This document shows positions 18,035-27,070 of a DNA stretch of 36,892 bases, one piece after another. Location: positions 1 through 36,892 of the forward strand of contig JAJYXT010000052.1 of NCBI GenBank assembly GCA_021801645.1. The letters run 5' to 3'. Position 1 is the first letter of the stretch. Every line of letters begins with the position of its first letter. The notes beneath the pieces are model-generated. The model was not told the origin of the DNA, searched no databases, and saw nothing but the letters and a program-made list of their open reading frames with translations. The DNA comes from a bacterium. Lineage in GTDB: Bacteria > Chloroflexota > Dormibacteria > Aeolococcales > Bog-877. A program made the translations under genes and the position numbers.

Positions 18035-20035
18035 TCAGTAGCTGAGTCCCATCGACTCGGCCACCAGGACCGCCACGTCCGCCGCCTGAAGGCTGCCCTG
18101 GAGGTCCTGCGAGCTGATGCCCTCCTGGAACATGGTGGCGCAGAAGGGACAGGCCAGCGCCGCCTGCCCGGCCCCGGTGGCCCGCGCCTGCTGGACCCGC
18201 ACCCGGTTGACCCGCTCTCCCGCCTGCTCCTCCATGAAGACCCTGCCCCCGCCGGCGCCGCAGCACATGGCGTCCTGGCGGCTCCGCTTCATCTCGGTGA
18301 GGCGAACCCCCGGGATCGCCTGGAGCAGCCGGCGGGGGGCGTCGTACTCCTTGTTCCACCTCCCGAGGTAGCAGGGGTCGTGATAGGTGAGGTTCCCCTC
18401 CCTGAGCTCGCGGCTGAGCTGGATGCGCCCCTCTCTCAGGAGCTGCTCCAGCAGCTGGGTGTGGTGGACCACCTCGAACTTGGCCCCCAGGTCCGGGTAC
18501 TCGTTGGCGAAGGTGTTGAGGCAGTGGGGGCAGCTGGCGATCAGCTTGCGGACCCCGGCCCGCGCCAGCGTCTCCACGACCTGCCCGGCCTGGATCTGGA
18601 AGAGGTACTCGTTGCCCAGCCGGCGGGCGGGGTCGCCGTTGCAGATCTCCTGCGGGCCCAGGACGGCGAAGCTGACCCCCGCCGAGGAGAGCACCTGCAC
18701 CAGCGCCCGGGCGGTGGGCCAGTTGGATTCGTCGAAGGCGGTGGCGCAGCCGACCCAGTACAGGTACTCGGCGTCCGGGTGGTCGGCCAGAAGGGGCACA
18801 TCCAGCCCCTCCGCCCAGCGCATCCTGCCCTCCCTCGCCACTCCGAACGGGTTGCCCCGCTGCTCGATGGAATCCAGCGCCCGCTGTGCCTCCCGGGGCA
18901 GCCTCGACTCCTCCAGGACCAGGGAGCGCCTGAGGTCCACGATCACCGGCACGTGCTCGATGAGCACCGGACACTGCTCCACGCAGGCGCCGCAGGTGGT
19001 GCAGGACCAGAGAGTCTCCTCCTCCACGCTCCAGTCGACAAGGCGTTCGCCCCCCGCCCCCGCGCCCTGGTGCCAGAAGCCGGCCGGGGCCGCCTCGCCC
19101 CGGGCCCTGGCCACGACCGCGTCGCGCAGGTCGGTCACCAGCAACTTCGGCGACAGCGGCTTGCCGGTGTTGAAGGCTGGGCAGTGGGACTGACAGCGGC
19201 CGCACTCCGTGCAGGTGAGCAGGTCCAGCTGCTGCTTCCAGGTGAGCTGCTGCGGCTGGGAGACGCCGAAGGTCTCGGAGCCCTCCAGGTCCAGAAGCCT
19301 CAGGTGGCGGCCGGCCGGCTCCAGGCTGCGGAAGAAGACGTTGGGCGCCGCGGTGAGGATGTGAAGGTGCTTGCTGCGCGCCAGGTAGACCAGGAAGCCG
19401 GCGATGAGCAGGAGGTGGAGCCAGAGGAAGAGCTCGTGCCAGCCGTTCACCTCCCCCCGCCCCATCCCCCGGAAGAGGCTGGAGACGGCGTCTGAGAAGG
19501 GCCTAAGGTTGACCACCTGGTCCTGCCCGGCGGCGATCTGGGTCCCATACAGGCCCAGCTGGGTCACCACCACCAGCGCGATGAGCAGGAGGATCCAGGT
19601 GGCGTCGCGCTGGTGGGAGCCGGCGAAGCGCCGGGGACGCAGCAGGTAACGGTTGAGCGCGGCCAGCGCCAGACCCACCAGCACCCCCAGCGCCAGCAGG
19701 TCTTGGAGGAAGGCGATCGGGCCCCACCAGAACTGCTGGTCCAGGTTGAGCGGCGGCACCAGCACCTCCAGCCCGGCCTGGAGGATCTCCAGGTTGAGGA
19801 TGAGGAAGCCCCAGAAGATGAGGAAGTGGGCCAGGCCGGAGAACGGCCAGGTCAGCAGCCGGCGCTGGCCCAGGACGTACTCCGCAACTCCTCTGAGCCT
19901 CTCGCCGAGCCGCCCGCCGCGGTCCTCGGGGGCGGCGGCGCGCAGCGAGGTCACCAGCGGGCCGAAGCGCCTCCAGCTGAGGGCGGCGGTGAGGGCCGCC
20001 AGCGCCACCGCGGCCAGCGGGCTGAGCCAGATCAA
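18035..20035 (-). CDS. Membrane-anchored Fe-S (CCG domain) reductase, EtfD/Rv0338c-like
   Basis: This 666-residue protein has an N-terminal membrane part with about five or six helices (including HFLIFWGFLILNLEIL), followed by two [4Fe-4S] motifs, CTECGRCQSHCP from Cys275 and CTTCGACVEQCP from Cys345. Two CCG (HdrD-like) domains come next: VGCA, ICNGDPARRLGNEYLF, SCPHC, then DPCYLGRWN, MCCGAGGGR, CPFC. The first CCG domain has Asn where the paired Cys would be, as I recall for actinobacterial members. Such proteins can move electrons from ETF to menaquinone, which fits the acyl-CoA dehydrogenases here; the assignment is inference. TTG 20035 is chosen because it overlaps the upstream stop (TTGA) and begins at the first helix. 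Confidence 0.85.
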   Translation of the reverse strand: MIWLSPLAAVALAALTAALSWRRFGPLVTSLRAAAPEDRGGRLGERLRGVAEYVLGQRRLLTWPFSGLAHFLIFWGFLILNLEILQAGLEVLVPPLNLDQQFWWGPIAFLQDLLALGVLVGLALAALNRYLLRPRRFAGSHQRDATWILLLIALVVVTQLGLYGTQIAAGQDQVVNLRPFSDAVSSLFRGMGRGEVNGWHELFLWLHLLLIAGFLVYLARSKHLHILTAAPNVFFRSLEPAGRHLRLLDLEGSETFGVSQPQQLTWKQQLDLLTCTECGRCQSHCPAFNTGKPLSPKLLVTDLRDAVVARARGEAAPAGFWHQGAGAGGERLVDWSVEEETLWSCTTCGACVEQCPVLIEHVPVIVDLRRSLVLEESRLPREAQRALDSIEQRGNPFGVAREGRMRWAEGLDVPLLADHPDAEYLYWVGCATAFDESNWPTARALVQVLSSAGVSFAVLGPQEICNGDPARRLGNEYLFQIQAGQVVETLARAGVRKLIASCPHCLNTFANEYPDLGAKFEVVHHTQLLEQLLREGRIQLSRELREGNLTYHDPCYLGRWNKEYDAPRRLLQAIPGVRLTEMKRSRQDAMCCGAGGGRVFMEEQAGERVNRVRVQQARATGAGQAALACPFCATMFQEGISSQDLQGSLQAADVAVLVAESMGLSY

Positions 20036-20214
20036 GGGTGGTCGAAGACCAGGAGCAGGGCCAGGGCACCGAGCCCCACGGCCATGGTGCAGGCTGCCAC
20101 CAGCCAGTACCAGGACGGCTCTTCGATCCAGAACGGGCCCCACCTCTGCCAGGCGCCGCCGGTGGAGCTGTTGGGATCCTCCCGGGGCGGCGGCGGGGCC
20201 AGGCTCACGGCCAC
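20032..20214 (-). CDS. Small one-helix membrane protein
   Basis: This approximately 60-residue protein sits between the enoyl-CoA hydratase and the Fe-S reductase. It has a Pro-rich start (SLAPPPPRED), a Trp-rich stretch (WQRWGPFWIEEPSWYWL) and one hydrophobic helix to the C-terminus (VGLGALALLLVFDHP). Its TGA overlaps the TTG start of the reductase. The tight coupling and the membrane partner suggest an accessory subunit. Start codons GTG 20214 or GTG 20208 are both possible and neither has a good ribosome binding site. Confidence 0.55.
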   Translation of the reverse strand: MAVSLAPPPPREDPNSSTGGAWQRWGPFWIEEPSWYWLVAACTMAVGLGALALLLVFDHP

Positions 20215-20230
20215 GATGGTAGGCGGGAGC

Positions 20231-21019
20231 TCACTCCCCCGTCCAGGCCGGCCGACGCTTCTCCAGGAACGCCCTGATGCCCTCGGCGGCATCGACCGTG
20301 CGGAAGGTCTCGTCGAAGTGCCCCAACTCCTCTCCCAACCCCGTAGCCAGGGGGCGGTCCATCCCCGCCGCCACCGCTCCCTTGATGGCCGCCACCGCCC
20401 GAGGTGCCTGGGCCGCCAGCTTCTCGGCCAGCTCCTGGGCCTCGGCCCGCAGCCGCTCGGGCGCCACCACCCGGTTGACCAGGCCCAATCGGAGGGCCGT
20501 CTCGGCGTCTATCTGCTCACCGGTGAGCAGGAGTTCCAGCGCCCTCCCCCGCCCCACCAGCCGGGGCAGCCGCTGGGTCCCGCCCCACCCGGGGATGATC
20601 CCCAGGAGGATCTCCGGCTGGCCCACCCGGCTGGTGGCGGCGGCCAGGCGTAGGTCGCAGGCCATGGCCAGCTCCAGACCGCCGCCGAGGGCGTACCCGT
20701 TCACTGCGGCCACCAGCGGAAGGCGGGAGCTCTCCATCTCCAGGGTGAGCCGCTGGCCGTCCGCGATCTTCTCCCGGGTGGCGTCCGGGCCGTCCAAGAC
20801 GAACTCCCCGATGTCCGCGCCAGCCACGAAGAACTTCTCGCCAGCCCCGGTGACCACCGCCGCCCCCACATCCGGGTCCTCCTCCAGCTCCGTGAGCGCC
20901 CGGCGCAGGCCCGCCAGGACCTCGCGGTTCAGGGCGTTGGCCGGAGGGTGATCCACCGTGATCCAGCCCACCCTGCCCGAGCGAGCGACCGTGACCGGAC
21001 CCTGCTGCTGCCCCACCAT
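20231..21019 (-). CDS. Enoyl-CoA hydratase
   Basis: This 262-residue crotonase-family enzyme hydrates 2-enoyl-CoA in beta-oxidation. The two catalytic glutamates are present: Glu116 in ALGGGLELAMACD and Glu136 in GQPEILLGIIPG. The oxyanion-hole segment VAGADIGE and the PGWGGTQRLPR loop are typical. ATG 21019 is preferred over the upstream GTG 21025 because GGGAGG lies five bases before it. It is the first gene of the minus-strand group and is divergent from the gene at 21061 across about 40 bases. Confidence 0.93.
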   Translation of the reverse strand: MVGQQQGPVTVARSGRVGWITVDHPPANALNREVLAGLRRALTELEEDPDVGAAVVTGAGEKFFVAGADIGEFVLDGPDATREKIADGQRLTLEMESSRLPLVAAVNGYALGGGLELAMACDLRLAAATSRVGQPEILLGIIPGWGGTQRLPRLVGRGRALELLLTGEQIDAETALRLGLVNRVVAPERLRAEAQELAEKLAAQAPRAVAAIKGAVAAGMDRPLATGLGEELGHFDETFRTVDAAEGIRAFLEKRRPAWTGE

Positions 21020-21048
21020 CCTCACCTCCCGGCCGCCCGCGGCCCCGC

Positions 21049-21054
21049 TACCCT
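21049..21054 (+). promoter_or_regulatory. Probable leaderless -10 element (TACCCT)
   Basis: TACCCT lies six bases before GTG 21061, with no Shine-Dalgarno in between. Bases 21049-21066 match the minus-strand sequence at the start of the membrane protein at 8595 (TAxxCTxGCCACGTGGCG), so the same promoter/start block occurs twice in the window. Confidence 0.4.
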
Positions 21055-21060
21055 TGCCAC

Positions 21061-21642
21061 GTGGCGGAGCTTACGGATTCTCCCCCTCCCGGGGGGGCGG
21101 CGGAGCCGCTGGAGCAGCTTCCGGAGGACGAGCTGGCGGCTCGGGACGGGGAGCTGTCCCGGCTGGAGATGGAGGTGCGCCGGCGGCTGGCTCCGCTGCA
21201 GGCCGAGCTCCAAGCGCTCACGGCGGAGCGGGGCAGGATCACCACCGAGCGGCGCCGGCGGGAGCGCCTGGCCCAGATCCGCCAGCGGCAGGAGGTGCGT
21301 ACCGAGGTGCGGGAGGGGGCGGCGCCCTCCCTGCTGCAGGCTGTCTCCTCTCCGGACCCGCCGGCCTTCGGGGAGCCCGCCTTCTCAGAGCTGGACTTCC
21401 TTCTGGAGACCGGGGGGGTGGTGCGCCTCGGCTATCCCGGTTCCAAGACCCAGACCCTGCAGATGACCGACGGGAGCGCCACCGCCCAGGTCTCCGACCT
21501 GGCGGAGGCTCGCCGCCTCTATCGCTTGGGCTGGGAGTTCGGCGTCCCGGCCCGGCCGGGGGTGCGGGTGCACACCCCCGGCACCCGGCTGGAGCGGCTC
21601 CTGGCCGCCGAGCGCTGCTTCGTGCGCCCCCGGGGGGAGTGA
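21061..21642 (+). CDS. Coiled-coil protein of unknown function
   Basis: This is a 193-residue protein. Residues about 17-85 are rich in Glu, Arg, Leu and Gln with heptad-like spacing and should form a coiled coil (LSRLEMEVRRRLAPLQAELQ). The remaining 100 residues look like a small globular domain (SELDFLLETGGVVRLGYPG and RLYRLGWEFGVPA). I do not recognise a family. It precedes coaE with one base between stop and start, so the two are co-transcribed. GTG 21061 follows a leaderless-type -10 box. Confidence 0.65.
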   Translation: MAELTDSPPPGGAAEPLEQLPEDELAARDGELSRLEMEVRRRLAPLQAELQALTAERGRITTERRRRERLAQIRQRQEVRTEVREGAAPSLLQAVSSPDPPAFGEPAFSELDFLLETGGVVRLGYPGSKTQTLQMTDGSATAQVSDLAEARRLYRLGWEFGVPARPGVRVHTPGTRLERLLAAERCFVRPRGE

Positions 21643-21643
21643 C

Positions 21644-22267
21644 TTGCCCGCGCCGGGCGGGCGGCCGCCCGTGATCGGGCTGACCGGAGGGATCGCCAGC
21701 GGTAAGTCCACCGTGGGGCGGATGCTGGAGGACCTGGGGGCCGAGGTGGTGGACGCGGACCAGCTGGCGCGTGAGGTGGTCGCACCCGGCACCCCCGGGC
21801 TCGCTGAGGTGGTGGCCGCTTTCGGCGAGGAGATCCTTAACGCTGAGGGGGGGCTGGATCGAGGACGGCTGGCGGCGCGGGTGTTCGCCGACCCGGGGGA
21901 GCGGAGCAGGCTGGAGAAGATCCTCCACCCAAGGATCGCCGAGCTGGCCCGCGAGCGGCTGGCCGCGGTCCGGGGCCAGCTGGCGGTCTACCAGGCTCCC
22001 CTCATCTTCGAGACCGGCCGGGAGGGGGAGTTCCCGGGGGTGCTTCTCGTCGACTGCGATCCGGAGCTGCAGGTGGCCCGCCTCACGGTCCGCGACCGGC
22101 TCGGCGAGGCGGAGGCCAGGTCTCGGCTGGCGGCGCAGCTGCCGGCGGCGGAGAGGCGCCGGCGCGCCACCTGGATCGTGGACAACTCGGGGAGCCTGGA
22201 GGACACCAGGTCCCAGTTGCTCCGCCTCTGGGAGGGGGAGCTGGCGGTCCTGCGGAGAGCCCGGTGA
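21644..22267 (+). CDS. coaE: Dephospho-CoA kinase
   Basis: This 207-residue P-loop kinase makes the last step of coenzyme A synthesis by phosphorylating the 3'-OH of dephospho-CoA. It has Walker A GLTGGIASGKSTV near the N-terminus, VVDADQLAREVV for substrate binding, LIFETG in the lid/CoA region, and the DPELQVARLTVRD segment. TTG 21644 is accepted because GGGGGGAG lies four bases upstream; GTG 21671 would start just before the P-loop. Linkage to a window full of acyl-CoA enzymes is suggestive but may be chance. Confidence 0.92.
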   Translation: MPAPGGRPPVIGLTGGIASGKSTVGRMLEDLGAEVVDADQLAREVVAPGTPGLAEVVAAFGEEILNAEGGLDRGRLAARVFADPGERSRLEKILHPRIAELARERLAAVRGQLAVYQAPLIFETGREGEFPGVLLVDCDPELQVARLTVRDRLGEAEARSRLAAQLPAAERRRRATWIVDNSGSLEDTRSQLLRLWEGELAVLRRAR

Positions 22268-22286
22268 CTTCCCCGGCGGACCGCGC

Positions 22287-22292
22287 TATGCT
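22287..22292 (+). promoter_or_regulatory. Possible -10 box (TATGCT)
   Basis: TATGCT lies 12 bases before GTG 22305, giving a very short leader. The same hexamer, with 11 bases to the start, occurs before the small ORF at 8784. The gene may therefore be transcribed independently of coaE. A -35 is not clear. Confidence 0.3.
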
Positions 22293-22304
22293 GGGGATCC
22301 AGCC

Positions 22305-22823
22305 GTGGTGAACTCGGGCGATCTCTGGATCAAGGTGCCGGAGCCCTTCTGGGGGGTGGACACTGTGGGATTCAGCGTCCGCTACCCGCTGCAGCCGGAC
22401 TCCGAGCCCCAGGCGGTGGTCCCCTTCGTGGTGGAGGGGGAGGCGCCCCTCATGCGCAAGCTGGCCCGCGCGCTGCAGCTCTTCAGCCAGCGCGGTCTGT
22501 ACGTCGACCTCGGGAAGCCGGGGGAGGCGTATGGCTGGAGCGACCCCATCCCGCTCTCCGATCAGGTCGTGGTGATGGGATTCCGGGACCTCAGCCTGGA
22601 CGCCGACGCGGACCCGGTGCGGGCGCTGCGCGAGCGGCTGGCCAATCAGCTGGTCCCTCTGGCCTTCCCCTTCCTGCGCGACTGCGTCCGGGTGGCCAAG
22701 CTGAGGCTGGCGGGGATGATCTCCGTCAAGCTGGTGGTCGGCTCCCTCCCGGAGATGGAGCTCACGCTGCCCCTGGAGAAGATCGGGGTGGGCAATGGCG
22801 TGCTCACCCTCTCCGAGCTCTGA
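22305..22823 (+). CDS. Unknown protein, 172 residues
   Basis: This soluble protein of unknown function begins near VVNSGDLWIKVPEPFWG and ends with LTLPLEKIGVGNGVLTLSEL. It alternates beta-type stretches with one Arg/Leu-rich helix (MRKLARALQLFSQRGLYVDL). There are no membrane helices or recognised motifs. Codon use matches its neighbours and the frame is clean, so I consider it real. GTG 22305 or the adjacent GTG 22308 is the start. It ends nine bases from the convergent permease stop. Confidence 0.65.
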   Translation: MVNSGDLWIKVPEPFWGVDTVGFSVRYPLQPDSEPQAVVPFVVEGEAPLMRKLARALQLFSQRGLYVDLGKPGEAYGWSDPIPLSDQVVVMGFRDLSLDADADPVRALRERLANQLVPLAFPFLRDCVRVAKLRLAGMISVKLVVGSLPEMELTLPLEKIGVGNGVLTLSEL

Positions 22824-22832
22824 GGGCGGCCC

Positions 22833-23683
22833 TCAGACCTCCCGCCGGTCCAGGCTCAGCACCGCCGCGGCCAGGACCAGCAGGACCCAGGCGGCGGCGA
22901 AGACCAGATAGGCCGGTGTCGCGCCGGAGGTGGCTGAGAAGGGGCTGCCCACCCGGCTCAGGGAGGCCGAGGCGAACAGCTTGGGCTGGATCTCGTAGAC
23001 CGCGGCGCGCCAGAGTCCGTCGCTGGGGACGAGCAGGTGGCTCACCGTCCCCACCGCGGAGATCGCCGTGTTGTGGAAGGCCGAGCCGAAGGCTCCCGCC
23101 ACCCCGGCCACCCACATGGCGCCGAACACCACCACCGCCACCACCCCGGAGGTCATGGCCGAGAGCCGGGTGCTGAGAGCCAGGGTGAGGGTTAGCAGCA
23201 CCAGCCCCTGGCCGGCCAGGGCGGCCTCCGCGCCCACGGGATTGGGGGGTGCGTACCCGGTCCCCACGGCCACCAGCCAGAACTCCACCGAGGCGGAGAG
23301 CACCACGTAGGCCAGCAGCGGCAGGGCCAGCCCCAGCCAGCGCCCCACCAGGAACTCCGCCCGGGAGATGGGACGGGCCAGAACCGCGAGGGCGATCCCC
23401 GACTCCAGCTCCCCGGCCACCGCCGGCGCGGCCAGGAAGGCGGCGGTCAAACCCACCACGAAGCTGAACATGAACATCACGAGGAGCAGTAGCTGGGCGG
23501 CGGCCAGCCTCGCCAGCTGGGGGGTGAGCAGCTCCCCACCGAGGTGCAGGTGGGGAATGCGGGAGAAGCCCCAACCGGTGAGGGCCAGGACCAGCGCCGT
23601 GAGCAGCAGCAGCGCATGCACCAGCCGGCGCCGCAGCAACTCGCGGGCGGTGAGCCCGGCGATGACCCCCAGAGGGCGCCAGC

Positions 23684-23687
<4 letters not shown>
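22833..23687 (-). CDS. ABC-2 type transporter permease
   Basis: This 284-residue membrane protein has about six hydrophobic helices, starting after the basic segment ARELLRRRLVHALLL, and a conserved GELESGIALAVLARPISRAEFLVGR motif after helix two. That motif is typical of ABC-2 permeases of the NosY/GldF type, where the ESG-like segment precedes helix three. GTG 23687 overlaps the ATPase stop (GTGA). With the adjacent ATPase it forms an export or membrane-remodelling ABC system; the substrate is unknown. Confidence 0.88.
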
Positions 23688-24604
<917 letters not shown>

Positions 24605-24608
24605 CAGC

Positions 24609-24992
24609 TCAGGGGGTCGGCGAGGCCGACTTGGAGGCGGATGGTGATGGGGTGGCCGACTTGGTCGGAGATGCGGAGGGGGTGGCTGTCCTTGAGGGTG
24701 AGCTGCTGGGCGACGGGGTTGGAGTCTTCACCACCACCGATGGCTCGGGGCAGCCGAAGGGAACCGAGGGCAGGGCCACCGGGGAAGTCGGCGAGGCGGA
24801 GGTGCCCGGCGAGGGGGTGGGGGTGGCCTGGAGCACGATGGGGGTGAACCGGGGACAAGGCGGCGGAGGGGGCAGCGGCGAGGCGCCAATGGACTTGATC
24901 ACCAGCATCAGGAGGACCACCAGTCCCCCCAGCACGACGGTGCCCACGAAGGCCACCGCCCCCCACTCCGACTCCAGAAAGCGCCGGTTCAC
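24609..24992 (-). CDS. One-helix membrane protein with Ser/Thr/Pro-rich tail
   Basis: This is a 127-residue protein. Residues 1-10 are charged, residues about 12-36 form one hydrophobic helix (AVAFVGTVVLGGLVVLLMLV), and the remaining 90 residues are almost entirely Pro, Ser, Thr and Ala with repeated SPS/TPS units and two cysteines. The tail is probably extracellular, unstructured and possibly glycosylated. GTG 24992 overlaps the stop of the PHP gene (GTGA), and the ABC ATPase follows by four bases. The family is not recognised. Confidence 0.65.
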   Translation of the reverse strand: MNRRFLESEWGAVAFVGTVVLGGLVVLLMLVIKSIGASPLPPPPPCPRFTPIVLQATPTPSPGTSASPTSPVALPSVPFGCPEPSVVVKTPTPSPSSSPSRTATPSASPTKSATPSPSASKSASPTP

Positions 24993-25780
24993 GCCGGCAG
25001 AGCCCCCTCTCTGCCCACCCGGCCGGTGATCCGCTGCCAGGTGAGCCAGCCCATGCTCCTCCCCTGCTGGCGCAACCGGTCGGCCAGCGCCGGGCCGGGG
25101 GGAACGAGGTACCGCTCCAGCGGCCGGGTGGTGGCCTCCTCCATCGCCCGGCGGAGGTCGGCCGCCCCGGAGCCGGGGAAGAGGGTCACGTTGCGGGCCA
25201 GGTCGCGGGCGCCGAAGTGGCTGTCACTGGAGCCGATGGCCGCCCCCATCCGGTTGCGGTGGAGGTCGTAGAACTGGTCCAGCTGGCGGCTCCGCATGGG
25301 AGTGGTCAGGGCCGTGTGGCGGAGCTCCACCCCATCCACCGGGGTGCGCCCCAGCAGCCGGCGCAGGGCCGCCGGGGTGATCGAGGCGAAGTAGGTGGGC
25401 ATGAACGGATGGGCGAGGACCGCCAGACCTCCCTGGTCATGGACCGCGCGGATGGTGTCCTCCACGGACATCCCCATGCGCACCGGCCCGGCGAGGAAGA
25501 GCCCCAGCACGTGGACCTTGCCCAGGCCCCCCGTGGTTATCTCCTCCCCGGCCACCACCTCCACCCCCAGCTCCTGGCCGGCGGCCACCGCCTCCGGAAC
25601 GCCGGCCATGGTGTCATGGTCGGTGACCCCCAGGACCGCCAGCCCGGCCTGGCGAGCCGCCTCCACCAGCTGGCGGGAGGTCACCATGCCATCGCTGGCC
25701 AGGGTGTGGGCGTGCGGGTCGGCGGCCGAGAAGCCATCGGGAATGGCCCTGGTCCGGGCCCCCGGTCCGGCGGCGCTCAG
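24989..25780 (-). CDS. PHP-domain metal-dependent phosphoesterase
   Basis: This 263-residue PHP domain protein carries the complete set of metal-binding motifs: DPHAHTLASDG near the N-terminus, TDHDTMAG, GEEITT, LAHPF, and SSDSHFG. PHP proteins of this type include nucleoside-bisphosphate phosphatases (YciV/RNase AM-like); the substrate here is unknown. The frame has no ATG, GTG or TTG between the 3' part of the preceding gene and the first motif. CTG 25780, which overlaps the preceding stop as CTGA, is the likeliest start. It is coupled downstream to the Ser/Thr/Pro-rich membrane protein. Confidence 0.8.
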   Translation of the reverse strand: MSAAGPGARTRAIPDGFSAADPHAHTLASDGMVTSRQLVEAARQAGLAVLGVTDHDTMAGVPEAVAAGQELGVEVVAGEEITTGGLGKVHVLGLFLAGPVRMGMSVEDTIRAVHDQGGLAVLAHPFMPTYFASITPAALRRLLGRTPVDGVELRHTALTTPMRSRQLDQFYDLHRNRMGAAIGSSDSHFGARDLARNVTLFPGSGAADLRRAMEEATTRPLERYLVPPGPALADRLRQQGRSMGWLTWQRITGRVGREGALPA

Positions 25781-26031
25781 AGGTCCTCGCCCCCGCCCTC
25801 TCCGCCCTCGTGACGGTTGCGGGTGTTGAGGATGCGCAGGAAGTCCTGGGCTCTGGCCATGGCCTTCCAGCGCTCGGGGAAGAAGTCCTGGGCGACGATG
25901 CTCGAATCCTCCAGCCGGAGCACCGAGACACACCACTTGTTCAGGGTGTGCGAGACCTCTACCTCGAAGTCGCCCTCCTGGCTGCGGTAGCGCAGGAGGT
26001 CGTCACCGCGTCGCGGGCGTTGCACTGCCAT
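25777..26031 (-). CDS. Small protein, 84 residues, unknown
   Basis: This small soluble protein begins MAVQRPRRGDDLLRYRSQEG. It has a beta-rich core (DFEVEVSHTLNKWCVSVLRLED) and an aromatic helix (FFPERWKAMARAQDFLRILN), ending in a Gly/Glu tail. ATG 26031 is the best start; the open frame continues upstream but loses coding character. It is the first gene of the PHP/ABC group and its stop overlaps the probable CTG start of the PHP gene. I recognise no family. The 110 bases up to galU hold no gene I can see. Confidence 0.6.
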   Translation of the reverse strand: MAVQRPRRGDDLLRYRSQEGDFEVEVSHTLNKWCVSVLRLEDSSIVAQDFFPERWKAMARAQDFLRILNTRNRHEGGEGGGEDL

Positions 26032-26141
26032 TGCACTACCTGATCGAAGTGAGCATTGAGGACGGAGTAAGCCGCCACGGTTGACATCTGGGGCTGCAGT
26101 ATAGCGCCAGCGCGCCGCCCGGTCCTGGGGCCAAGCGCTCC

Positions 26142-27011
26142 TCACGGCTCGGCCTCCAGCTCCCGGATCCGCGCCCGCAGGGTCGGCCCCAGCACGGGGT
26201 CCCGCCAGACGATGGCGGCGTTGGTGGCCAGCCAGCTGTCCAGGGTCCCCACGTCGAGCAGCCGGCCGGTGAACTCCACCCCCACGACCCGTCCGTCCCG
26301 GGCCACCTCCCGGATGGCGTCGGTCAGCTGGATCTCCCCCCCGGCCCCCGGCGCCACCTGGTCGAGGCGGTCCAGGACCTCCCGGGTGAGGACGTACCTA
26401 CCCATGATCGCCAGATCGCTGGGCGCCTCGTCCGCGGACGGCTTCTCCACCACGTCGGTGACCTGGAAGACCGGGCCCTCGCCGGCCACCTCGGCCACCC
26501 CGTACCGGGAGATGGACTCCCGAGGGCAGCGCCGGAGGGCGAGCACGGTGCAACCCTCCCAGGCGTTGGCCTCTATGAGCTGGGCAAGGAGCGGCGGCGT
26601 CCCGTCGAAGAGGTCGTCGGGCAGCAGCACCGCCGCGGCATCCTCACCCTCCAGCAGCGGCCGGGCGCAGAGGACCGCGTGCCCCAGCCCCAGCGGCTCC
26701 GGCTGCTCCACGAACTCCAGCTGGCAGAGATCGGCGATGCGGCGCACCTCCGCCGCCAGCTCGGAGCTGCCCCGAGACTCCAGGATCTGCTCCAGACCGG
26801 GGTCGCTGGCGAAGTGGGCCCGGATGAGGTCCTTCCCAGGAGCGGTCACCACCACGGCCCGGCGGATCCCCGAGGCCACCGCCTCCTCCAACCCCCACTG
26901 GATGGCGGGCCGGTCGCCCACCGGAACCATCTCCTTGGGCAGGGCCTTGGTCGCCGGCAGGAACCGGGTGCCCAGCCCTCCGGCCGGCACCACCAGGGTG
27001 GTCACCGTCAC
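26142..27011 (-). CDS. galU: UTP-glucose-1-phosphate uridylyltransferase
   Basis: This 289-residue nucleotidyltransferase makes UDP-glucose. The N-terminal GGLGTRFLPATKALPKEMVPV binds nucleotide and holds the catalytic residues. EQPEPLGLGHAV, LLPDDLFDG, VVEKPSADEAPSDLAIMGRYVL and the GEIQLTDAIR segment are diagnostic of GalU. UDP-glucose serves glycan and exopolysaccharide synthesis. GTG 27011 is preferred; a second GTG lies at 27005. It is probably leaderless, with TAGAAT eight bases upstream. Confidence 0.93.
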   Translation of the reverse strand: MTVTTLVVPAGGLGTRFLPATKALPKEMVPVGDRPAIQWGLEEAVASGIRRAVVVTAPGKDLIRAHFASDPGLEQILESRGSSELAAEVRRIADLCQLEFVEQPEPLGLGHAVLCARPLLEGEDAAAVLLPDDLFDGTPPLLAQLIEANAWEGCTVLALRRCPRESISRYGVAEVAGEGPVFQVTDVVEKPSADEAPSDLAIMGRYVLTREVLDRLDQVAPGAGGEIQLTDAIREVARDGRVVGVEFTGRLLDVGTLDSWLATNAAIVWRDPVLGPTLRARIRELEAEP

Positions 27012-27019
27012 GCGGTGTG

Positions 27020-27025
27020 ATTCTA
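27020..27025 (-). promoter_or_regulatory. Probable short-leader -10 element (TAGAAT)
   Basis: TAGAAT on the minus strand lies eight bases before GTG 27011 of galU. No Shine-Dalgarno is seen between them, so the transcript is likely leaderless or nearly so. Confidence 0.35.
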
Positions 27026-27070
27026 AGTGCGCCCGCCCTGCCTCGGCCGCCGGGGCAGTTCGCGGCTCGC

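Noticed and set aside
24609-24810. Degenerate short DNA repeats
   Set aside because: They reflect codons for the Ser/Thr/Pro-rich protein tail, not a separate repeat element or CRISPR.
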